A stretch of 20,289 nt of DNA from Baffinella frigidus (Eukaryota > Cryptophyceae > Cryptomonadales > Baffinellaceae), in NCBI GenBank assembly GCA_026770585.1, contig MU646865.1, forward strand, positions 1 to 20,289. Reading direction: 5' to 3'. A model generated the notes under the pieces. The model ran no database searches, was not told the origin of the DNA, and was given only the letters and a program-made list of their open reading frames with translations. The first letter of the stretch is position 1. Each line of letters begins with the position of its first letter. The position numbers and the translations under genes are program-made. This document shows positions 19,801 through 20,289 of the stretch, piece by piece.

Positions 19801-19811
19801 GCCAGCGCCAC
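3062..19811 (-). CDS. TTC27: TTC27/Emw1-like TPR protein, 25 exons, 5' partial
   Basis: Exons (minus strand, 5' to 3'): 19811-19746, 19187-19135, 18534-18462, 17895-17820, 17544-17510, 17206-17166, 16244-16190, 15625-15551, 14945-14878, 14131-14047, 13836-13752, 13194-13076, 12001-11949, 11499-11382, 10822-10767, 10419-10370, 9687-9625, 8812-8727, 8121-8026, 7666-7621, 6910-6843, 5995-5888, 4553-4429, 3756-3696, 3115-3062. All junction phases agree and the sum is 1815 nt, 604 residues plus stop. The order of conserved blocks follows TTC27: the TGK-I-RRKFQ block, DCDIL, PLSNVDQA, the LVDQYKDE block, YPPRWGLQKELA, LYEGLGLYKEMVECY, then three canonical TPRs at about residues 316-416. About 240 N-terminal residues are missing relative to the animal protein. 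The family is known to be essential in yeast (cell-wall integrity) and has been linked to spliceosomal U5 assembly in animals. That role is not visible here. Family assignment is from remembered family motifs, not a search. Confidence 0.9.
3116..3695. repeat. Intron 24: heptamer repeats
   Basis: Positions 3116-3400 are mostly TTTAGGG, TTTGGGG and TTTAGGA units. Positions 3400-3600 are lower in repeats, with no coding signal recognised. From 3627 to 3690 the intron start (GGACCAACACA on the minus strand) occurs three times, a small tandem duplication next to the donor of exon 24. Confidence 0.75.
3696..3756 (-). CDS. TTC27: TTC27 exon 24
   Basis: Encodes SSIAKSKDSFEDTPEMAGLQ after the T completed across the splice. 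The acceptor is TACCAG|GTCGTC and the donor CTCCAG|GTTCGG. It fits the charged segment that precedes the C-terminal helix of TTC27. It has less conservation to lean on than the others, but both phases agree exactly. Confidence 0.82.
3903..4045. mobile_element. MITE-like foldback element in intron 23
   Basis: The ends CCGCTGTCGAGCGAGGT and ATCTCGCTCGGCAGCGG are inverted copies (two mismatches). The centre contains CCTACCATAGGGCCTA, like the centres of the other elements. About 143 bp, non-coding. Confidence 0.72.
4429..4553 (-). CDS. TTC27: TTC27 exon 23 (longest exon)
   Basis: Encodes 41 residues plus AC. It begins VAGWQSDEKAFQGVARTLTH and goes on through VVEAYLRDGSAQSL to FASKSAL. It matches the family's 'GW..D...F..+......+++.Y' helix. 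The acceptor is CGCAG|GTCGCC and the donor CTCAC|GTAACC. Confidence 0.9.
4641..4870 (-). repeat. Two upstream echoes of exon 23, one split by a telomere-like insert
   Basis: Copy 4682-4641 repeats VAGWQPDEKAFKGVA with its acceptor. Copy 4870-4825 repeats VAGWQPGQQAFRGVA, is interrupted by CCCTAAACCCTGAA-type sequence, and resumes at 4776-4742 as YLRDG.EQSL. The latter pair looks like a nearly whole exon copy with an insertion. Confidence 0.82.
4939..5036. mobile_element. MITE-like foldback element, family 1
   Basis: The ends TATCCCTTAGGTGGCGAG and CTCGCCACTTAAGGGATA are inverted copies. It shares its arms and an inner AGGGCCCTAGGACCTGCCTA with the element at 13626-13729. About 98 bp, non-coding. 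Confidence 0.8.
5143..5311. mobile_element. MITE-like foldback element in intron 22
   Basis: The left end GACCCACCACACAG...CTACGAAGGGATTTT and the right end AAAATCCCTTCGAAG...CTGGGTGTGGTC are inverted copies. The centre contains CCTACCGTAGGGTCCT. About 169 bp, non-coding. Confidence 0.75.
5356..5818 (-). repeat. At least four 3' echoes of exon 22, downstream
   Basis: Copies end at 5762 (CAG|GTATGC, 57 nt), about 5569, 5466 (CAG|GTTCCC) and 5356 (CAG|GTATGC). The last also repeats about 30 bases of intron after the donor. Sequence between them is TTTCGGG-type. Confidence 0.85.
5888..5995 (-). CDS. TTC27: TTC27 exon 22
   Basis: Encodes 36 residues, beginning VADDAKVWDVYAEYLKHRGH and continuing QSTELECRRKALRCRQ. 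The D..+W..YA......G......E.+.KA.+C pattern is typical of the TTC27 C-terminal region. The acceptor is AATCAG|GTGGCC and the donor CGTCAG|GTATGC. Confidence 0.92.
6285..6749 (-). repeat. Three 3' echoes of exon 21, downstream
   Basis: Copies 6749-6737 (13 nt), 6636-6592 and 6331-6285 repeat FRMR..KLLTAVTNQ and keep GC donors (GCATCC, GCATAT, GCATTT). Confidence 0.88.
6843..6910 (-). CDS. TTC27: TTC27 exon 21, GC donor
   Basis: Encodes ELEGADRFRLRLEKLLTAVT then NQ, matching the family's 'L...L.+LF..+TS.V..D' region. The acceptor is CTGCAG-like GCAG|CGGAAC. The donor is AACCAG|GCATAT, the third GC donor of the gene. The exon 7 kb-side copy at 7157-7206 has no donor. Confidence 0.88.
6911..7156. 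other. Non-repetitive intron filler, intron 20
   Basis: About 190 bases (6960-7150) of ordinary mixed sequence inside an otherwise heptamer-filled intron. No ORF, foldback or motif recognised. It is the junction side of the exon 21 duplication. Confidence 0.55.
7157..7206 (-). repeat. 5' echo of exon 21, upstream
   Basis: Repeats the first 50 nt of exon 21 (ELEGADRFRMRLEKL) with the AG acceptor, then breaks off. Confidence 0.87.
7367..7532 (-). repeat. Two 3' echoes of exon 20, downstream
   Basis: Copies 7532-7505 and 7394-7367 repeat ALLVDKAED and the donor ATC|GTGCGTGCCCAATC, including about 18 bases of intron. Confidence 0.88.
7621..7666 (-). CDS. TTC27: TTC27 exon 20
   Basis: Encodes VDAHILALLVDKAED plus C, equivalent to the family's 'D...L..LV.A+.D' helix. 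The acceptor is TCTCAG|GTGGAC and the donor GATC|GTGCGT. The donor context is atypical (C before GT) but is preserved in both echoes. Confidence 0.87.
7793..7956 (-). repeat. Two 3' echoes of exon 19, downstream
   Basis: Copy 7956-7909 repeats LHATGELLGIREKE with donor GAG|GTGTCG. Copy 7830-7793 repeats LALRTTGELLRI and has lost the donor. Confidence 0.85.
8026..8121 (-). CDS. TTC27: TTC27 exon 19
   Basis: Encodes IWQNLREAAVRLKKWALVLH then ATGELLAIREKE, phase 0 at both ends. With the W of exon 18 it reproduces the family's 'W..IW.N........+..A+.....LL..+' helical pair. The acceptor is AAGCAG|ATTTGG and the donor AAAGAG|GTGTTT. Confidence 0.92.
8122..8465 (-). repeat. Tandem ~170-bp duplication with 5' echo of exon 19
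   Basis: The segment 8113-8290 is repeated at about 8284-8465. Shared parts, in order, are the first 25 nt of exon 19 with its acceptor (echo 8291-8267), a GTGAGA/CAGCAAGAGAG tract, GATTTGGT, and CAGCTGACCGGGCTA with ACGGTCAGCT. In the second unit a GGGAGA microsatellite (8330-8385) has expanded. Confidence 0.85.
8506..8558 (-). repeat. 3' echo of exon 18, downstream
   Basis: Repeats the last 53 nt of exon 18 (ALQAFEEALKLRRDSWK) almost exactly with donor AAG|GTCCTC. Together with the upstream copies it splits the exon near the same internal point (GGCCCTRCAAG). Confidence 0.9.
8727..8812 (-). CDS. TTC27: TTC27 exon 18, TPR 3
   Basis: Encodes AVHMGTSNWEGALQAFEEAL then KLRRDSWK, the rest of TPR 3 (W..A...F.EALK......W). 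The acceptor is AACCAG|GTGCTG and the donor TGGAAG|GTCCGA. This is the only complete copy among four copies that share its 5' half and two that share its 3' half. Confidence 0.93.
8901..9411 (-). repeat. Three 5' echoes of exon 18, upstream
   Basis: Copies starting at 9411, 9129 and 8944 repeat the acceptor (CCAG|GCGCGG, CCAG|GCGCGG, CCAG|GCCTGG) and HMGTSNWEGAL, then break off at the same place, after about 43 nt. A shared ACTATTACT-type AT-rich tract follows two of the copies (8830-8870, 9150-9180). Confidence 0.9.
9625..9687 (-). CDS. TTC27: TTC27 exon 17, TPR 2/TPR 3 junction
   Basis: Encodes SAFLRVVQQEPESFESWGNI plus G. It ends TPR 2 (F....+..P) and starts TPR 3 (..WGN+G). The acceptor is TTGCAG|TCTCG and the donor ATCG|GTACAC. 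No echo of this exon was found. Confidence 0.9.
10049..10207 (-). repeat. Two 3' echoes of exon 16, downstream
   Basis: Copies 10207-10186 and 10069-10049 repeat KEWDTA from the end of exon 16 and keep GC donors (CAG|GCAACC, CAG|GCAGCT). Between them lie TTGAGGG/TGTAGGG repeats. Confidence 0.82.
10370..10419 (-). CDS. TTC27: TTC27 exon 16, TPR 2, GC donor
   Basis: Encodes W/FKLGCAAMKEEEWDTA plus G, the W...G......+.+.A core of TPR 2. The acceptor is AACCAG|GTTCA. The donor is CCGCAG|GCAGCC, again GC rather than GT. The frame continues as V-SAFLRVV in exon 17. Confidence 0.92.
10705..10732 (-). repeat. 3' echo of exon 15, downstream
   Basis: About 27 bp identical to 10753-10779, covering the last 12 nt of exon 15 (CCTGACAGCTG) and the donor GTATTTCCCTTAAAC. 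Confidence 0.8.
10767..10822 (-). CDS. TTC27: TTC27 exon 15, end of TPR 1
   Basis: Encodes AIAMFREALAISPMYPDS plus TG. It completes TPR 1 (A at repeat position 20, P at 32) and begins TPR 2. The acceptor is AAGCAG|GCGATC. The donor is AGCTG|GTATTT, splitting the conserved Trp codon. Confidence 0.92.
10952..11357 (-). repeat. About six 3' echoes of exon 14, downstream
   Basis: Copies end at 11343, 11244, 11155, about 11070, 10997 and 10952, covering 12 to 64 nt of CHCLKTGDLKQ-type sequence. All but the one at 11070 keep a GC donor (GCAGAA, GCAACA, GCGAAT, GCGAGC, GCTGAA). The 10997 copy reaches back to KFAMARRW. Confidence 0.87.
11382..11499 (-). CDS. TTC27: TTC27 exon 14, start of TPR 1, GC donor
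   Basis: Encodes GYIKEDPAWFEESWELSGKK then FAMARRWHAQHCLKTGDLKQ. The D..+++++WELS..+.A.A.R..A...L..G++ pattern matches TTC27 at the start of its canonical TPRs. The acceptor is TTCCAG|GTACA. The donor is AAGCAG|GCAGAA, a GC donor. No GT at that point keeps the frame into AIAMFREAL of exon 15. Confidence 0.92.
11607..11890 (-). repeat. Tandem ~125-bp repeats with echoes of exon 13
   Basis: Two full units, from about 11607 and from about 11735, and the start of a third near 11859. Each full unit carries a copy of the end of exon 13 with a donor (11674-11643, GAG|GTATGA; 11797-11771, GAG|GTGCGA). The rest is unique intron sequence including ATTCTAAAGTTGA. The echoes are two bases longer than the exon between CTGGC and GTCATG, so they are out of frame. 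Confidence 0.85.
11949..12001 (-). CDS. TTC27: TTC27 exon 13
   Basis: Encodes VREQLDKRKTPYMLAVM plus GG. It corresponds to the family's '++QL++.+TP.+.+LLGD' segment. The acceptor is AACCAG|GTGAGA and the donor ATGGG|GTGCGA, phase 2. Confidence 0.9.
12180..12300. repeat. TTTATGG heptamer array
   Basis: About 11 almost perfect tandem copies of TTTATGG (12221-12297) preceded by looser copies. The variant differs from TTTAGGG at one base. It is homogenised only here, which points to local expansion. Translated, it gives a periodic hydrophobic string that is not a gene. Confidence 0.9.
12432..12841 (-). repeat. Three 3' echoes of exon 12, shortening downstream
   Basis: Copies at 12841-12768 (74 nt), 12636-12573 (64 nt) and 12474-12432 (43 nt) repeat the end of exon 12 (CYVAQDESEIAERK). 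Their donors are GGAAG|GTGTGG, GGAA|GTCATG and AGAAG|GTGTGG. Each is shorter than the one before it with distance from the intact exon. Confidence 0.9.
13076..13194 (-). CDS. TTC27: TTC27 exon 12
   Basis: Encodes 39 residues, beginning MMKVGMLRTAADLYEGLGLY and continuing KEMVECYVAQDESEIAERK. This is the family's 'A..++E.L.++++++.CY...G....AE' helical repeat. The acceptor is CCACAG|GGATG and the donor CGGAAG|GTATGA. It is one of the longest exons. Confidence 0.93.
13429..13499 (-). repeat. 3' echo of exon 11, downstream
   Basis: About 71 nt, over 80% of exon 11 (SERLSFAYSVPYPLRWGLQK then ELAD), with donor GACG|GTGCCA. The element at 13626-13729 separates it from the intact exon. Confidence 0.88.
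13626..13729. mobile_element. MITE-like foldback element, family 1
   Basis: The ends are ATCCCTTAAGTGGCGAG and its inverse CCGCCACTTAGGGGAT. The inner motif AGGGCCCTAGGACCTGCCTA is shared exactly with the element at 4939-5036. About 104 bp, non-coding, in intron 11 just downstream of exon 11. Confidence 0.78.
13752..13836 (-). CDS. TTC27: TTC27 exon 11
   Basis: Encodes EPAASERLSFAYSVPYPPRW then GLQKELAD, phase 1 out. The acceptor is AACAG|GAACC and the donor GACG|GTGCGA. The ERL.F.Y....PP.W.LQ+ELA motif is diagnostic for the family and precedes the TPR array. Confidence 0.92.
13945..13985 (-). repeat. 3' echo of exon 10, downstream
   Basis: Repeats CQMQALVGQYKDE from the end of exon 10 with donor GAG|GTATTT, about 60 bp downstream. 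Confidence 0.87.
14047..14131 (-). CDS. TTC27: TTC27 exon 10
   Basis: Encodes CRIELTKVQTVDRACLQMQV then LVDQYKDE. The acceptor is ACACAG|GTGCC and the donor GATGAG|GTATTC. The pattern TV.RA..Q.Q.LVDQ..D is among the most recognisable parts of TTC27 and anchors the identification. Confidence 0.92.
14402..14809 (-). repeat. Three 3' echoes of exon 9, downstream
   Basis: Copies at 14809-14775, 14686-14648 and 14441-14402 repeat TNWVVFTTSLLS and donors CCG|GTTACC, CCG|GTGCGT and CCG|GTCACC. The spacing is about 125 and 245 bp, with 7-mer repeats between. Confidence 0.88.
14878..14945 (-). CDS. TTC27: TTC27 exon 9
   Basis: Encodes ALISRVLLHATNWVIFTTSL then LS plus CG. The acceptor is AATCAG|GCG and the donor CTCTCCCG|GTGACT, phase 2. 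NW.+.T.SLL.R is the strongly conserved TTC27 segment just before the ERA...Q.L.DQ block. Confidence 0.9.
15073..15108 (-). repeat. 5' echo of exon 9, upstream
   Basis: Repeats the first 36 nt of exon 9 (ALISRVLLHATN) with the CAG acceptor, then breaks off. Confidence 0.85.
15291..15327 (-). repeat. 3' echo of exon 8, downstream
   Basis: Identical over 37 nt to the end of exon 8 (RARDEMNREQQM) with donor ATG|GTACCC. Confidence 0.88.
15551..15625 (-). CDS. TTC27: TTC27 exon 8
   Basis: Encodes 25 residues, AILLTRCAWVRRNRARDEMN then REQQM. The acceptor AAACAG|GCGATC was chosen because it alone gives phase 0 with exon 7. The donor is CAGATG|GTCGCG. The pattern A+LL..C.......DEM...+M matches the family helix after PLS.V.Q. 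Confidence 0.87.
15747..16044 (-). repeat. Three 3' echoes of exon 7, downstream
   Basis: Copies end at donors 16015 (CAG|GTGAGG), 15919 (CAG|GTGACG) and 15747 (CAG|GCTGAG). They cover about 30, 51 and 29 nt of exon 7. The middle copy still reads DGDQGIDEPLPLSNVDQ. The most diverged one has GC in place of GT. Confidence 0.85.
16190..16244 (-). CDS. TTC27: TTC27 exon 7
   Basis: Encodes LDGDQGIDEQLPLSNVDQ. The acceptor is GGCAG|GCTC and the donor GATCAG|GTGAAG. PLS.V.QA across exons 7-8 is a family-diagnostic turn before a helical repeat region. A nearly complete downstream copy (15919-15969) lacks an acceptor in the right phase, so this one is taken as the real exon. Confidence 0.85.
17070..17090 (-). 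repeat. 3' echo of exon 6, downstream
   Basis: Repeats ATTCTCGACAACGT of exon 6 and a donor-like AAGTTGAG. It lies about 75 bp downstream of the intact exon. Confidence 0.65.
17166..17206 (-). CDS. TTC27: TTC27 exon 6
   Basis: Encodes VGKNEDCDILDNV plus AG. The D.DIL.N.+L pattern across exons 6-7 corresponds to the conserved 'DIL..P.L' stretch of the family. The acceptor is TTCAG|GTG and the donor GTCAG|GTTGAG. Confidence 0.8.
17510..17544 (-). CDS. TTC27: TTC27 exon 5 (35-nt micro-exon)
   Basis: The acceptor is AACAG|GTTATG and the donor ACGGAG|GTCCCT. With the G left by exon 4 it reads GYEKSVGAGVTE. It is needed because exon 4 ends in phase 1 while exon 6 begins in phase 0, and this stretch repairs exactly that. 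No homology is recognised, so it is supported by phase and splice sites only. No echo was seen. Confidence 0.65.
17676..17695 (-). repeat. 3' echo of exon 4, downstream
   Basis: About 20 nt resembling the DVFPDP end of exon 4, followed by GAG|GTTGTG, a match to the real donor TCAG|GTTAAG. Short and diverged. Confidence 0.5.
17820..17895 (-). CDS. TTC27: TTC27 exon 4, charged K/E-rich linker
   Basis: Encodes 25 residues of lysine/glutamate-rich low complexity (KAEEVKEEKEEEKEGDKEDV) ending FPDPS, phase 1 out. The acceptor is ACCAG|AAAGCG and the donor TCAG|GTTAAG. It falls where TTC27 proteins have a variable linker, so length and composition are probably lineage-specific. Confidence 0.78.
17955..18069 (-). 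repeat. Two 5' echoes of exon 4, upstream
   Basis: Copies at 18069-18045 and 17983-17955 start at an AG and read QKPQEVKEEG and QKLEGAKEER when the CAG is included, like the QKAEEVKEEK of exon 4. Both stop short of the donor and are diverged. Confidence 0.65.
18295..18355 (-). repeat. 3' echo of exon 3, downstream
   Basis: Repeats 61 of the 73 nt of exon 3 (HLAQLVCLANFSKDGSRLKK, one Ser changed to Phe) with donor AAG|GTCCGG. The copy lies beyond the foldback element at 18370-18445. Confidence 0.87.
18370..18445. mobile_element. Short foldback (MITE-like) element in intron 3
   Basis: The 16-bp arms TAAGGGAGTCACCACC (18370-18385) and GGTTGTGACTCCCTTA (18430-18445) are inverted copies with one mismatch, around a 44-bp centre. 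It sits between exon 3 and its echo. No coding capacity. A target duplication is not clear. Confidence 0.6.
18462..18534 (-). CDS. TTC27: TTC27 exon 3
   Basis: Encodes FQQNHLAQLVCLANSSKDGS then RLKK, continuing the conserved block (family pattern FQ...+AQL+L). The acceptor is ACGCAG|GTTCC. It is preferred over the TTCCAG eight bases further in because exon 2 ends in phase 2. The donor is AAGAAG|GTCCTT. Confidence 0.87.
18951..18994 (-). repeat. 3' echo of exon 2, downstream
   Basis: Repeats the last 44 nt of exon 2 (GLEYEVTGKIGIRR) with donor CGCAA|GTCACC. There is no acceptor at the copy's left end. Confidence 0.85.
19054..19128. repeat. Perfect 12-bp hairpin at a telomere-repeat strand switch
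   Basis: CCGCAGGAGTGC (19078-19089) and GCACTCCTGCGG (19097-19108) are perfect inverted copies with a 7-base loop. CCCTAAACCC-type repeats lie to the left and TTTAGGG repeats to the right, so the whole stretch can fold back. Confidence 0.85.
19135..19187 (-). CDS. TTC27: TTC27 exon 2
   Basis: Encodes VCSGLEYEVTGKIGIRR plus two bases. The acceptor CCACAG|GTG was chosen over the internal TGCTCAG because only it keeps phase with exon 1. The donor is CGCAA|GTAACC. The L.YEVTGKIGIRRKFQ block across exons 2-3 corresponds to the conserved L.LTGALGKRTRFQ region of TTC27. Confidence 0.85.
19289..19325 (-). repeat. 5' echo of exon 2, upstream
   Basis: Near-identical to the first 37 nt of exon 2, including the CAG acceptor and VCSGLEYEVTGK. 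It is cut off before the donor. Confidence 0.85.
19746..19811 (-). CDS. TTC27: TTC27 exon 1 of window
   Basis: Encodes 22 residues, VALAHSAYWEDVKSEEALER followed by AQ, phase 0 at both ends. The acceptor is CACCAG and the donor is CAG|GTCTTC. It leads in frame into the next exon, whose conserved block follows a helical A..A..W motif in this family. The true first exons lie outside the window. Confidence 0.82.
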
Positions 19812-19977
19812 CTGGTGAGAGTGTGCGGTTTAGCGTTCGCGGATCGGTACATTTATGTTCGTATTTCGAGACCCGTATAAAGACGCGGGCGTAAAAATCT
19901 AGACGCGGGTGTAAAAATCTAGACGCGTTTGTGAAAATCCAGCCTTGAAACAAAGGCCACGGACAGCCTCGAGTGGT

Positions 19978-20013
19978 GACGTCCTCCCAGTACGCCGAAT
20001 GCACCAGGGCCTC
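19978..20013 (-). repeat. 5' echo of exon 1, upstream
   Basis: Repeats the start of exon 1 as EALVHSAYWED with its own AG (CGAAG|GAGG), then breaks off into unrelated sequence. It lies upstream of the intact exon and has no usable donor at the matching place. Confidence 0.8.
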
Positions 20014-20203
20014 CTTCGAGGATTTGGGGTATGGGGTGCAGGGTTCAGGATTTACGGTTTAGCGTTCACGGTGTAGGGTGTAGGGTGTAGGATGTAGGAT
20101 GTAGGGTGAAGGGTGTAGGGTGTAGGATGTGGGGTGTAGCGTTTAGGGTGAAGGGTGTAGGGTGTAGGATGTAGGGTGTAGGGGTGTAGGGTCCACCTCC
20201 ACG

Positions 20204-20289
<86 letters not shown>
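20204..20289. repeat. 86-base poly-C run at window edge
   Basis: Uninterrupted C to the last base. It follows TGTAGGG repeats and CCACCTCCACG. It may be a real G/C homopolymer or an assembly/sequencing artefact at a contig end. Confidence 0.9.

Larger units (their letters stand above)
3116..20200. repeat. Degenerate TTTAGGG-like heptamers filling introns
   Basis: Between the exons almost all the DNA is 7-bp repeats of telomere type on the plus strand, with local patches of the complement (CCCTAAA-like). Perfect TTTAGGG stretches are short (for example nine units at 6471-6533). Elsewhere one variant dominates: TTTCGGG at 17767-17803, TGTAGGG at 20060-20190, TTGAGGG alternating with TGTAGGG at 10110-10357, TTTATGG at 12221-12297, and a 14-bp TTTAGGG/TTTCGTA pattern at 4332-4407. 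They are intronic, so this is not a chromosome end. Confidence 0.9.

Noticed and set aside
3062-19811. Kinesin light chain or generic TPR protein
   Set aside because: The order of non-TPR blocks (LVDQYKDE, YPPRWGLQKELA, LYEGLGLYKEMVECY) before three TPRs is specific to TTC27/Emw1.
3116-20200. Telomere or subtelomere end
   Set aside because: The TTTAGGG-like repeats are short, degenerate, change strand, and alternate with in-phase exons of one gene.

Overview
This is nuclear DNA from a eukaryote and is dominated by one gene on the minus strand. Twenty-five short GC-rich exons lie between positions 19811 and 3062. Joined by hand they give an uninterrupted 604-codon frame (1815 nt with the stop). 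It aligns with the C-terminal two thirds of the TPR protein TTC27 (yeast Emw1). The 5' end of the gene lies beyond the right edge of the window, which ends in a run of 86 C's.

Only about 11% of the gene span is coding. The 24 introns consist mostly of drifting 7-bp repeats related to the TTTAGGG telomere unit (TTTCGGG, TTCAGGG, TTGAGGG, TGTAGGG, TTTGGGG, TTTATGG). TTTAGGG telomeres, dense introns, a strong AG|G acceptor bias (21 of 25 exons start with G) and GC donors point to an alga or alveolate, such as a chromerid or dinoflagellate. The sequence alone does not decide the lineage.

The striking feature is that nearly every exon has partial 'echo' copies inside the neighbouring introns. Copies of an exon's 3' part, each usually with its splice donor, lie only downstream of the intact exon. 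Copies of the 5' part, each with its acceptor, lie only upstream. I count about 40 of the first kind and about 12 of the second. Repeated tandem duplication across exon/intron borders would produce this, leaving the coding frame intact while the introns grow and fill with decoy splice sites.

Layout, right to left along the gene: 20289-19812, poly-C end, 7-mer repeats and an echo of exon 1; 19811-17166, exons 1-6 (conserved N-side block, acidic linker and start of the domain); 16244-13752, exons 7-11 (family-diagnostic middle); 13194-8026, exons 12-19 (TPR superhelix); 7666-3062, exons 20-25 (C-terminal domain and stop). Downstream, 3061-2730 is a roughly 30-bp tandem repeat in the likely 3' UTR. 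Positions 2600-1860 hold three or more foldback (MITE-like) elements. The far left holds CT, CTAT and GTTTGACCA repeats and one possible exon of a neighbouring gene (about 690-847, minus). Further foldback elements sit at 3903-4045, 4939-5036, 5143-5311, 13626-13729 and 18370-18445.
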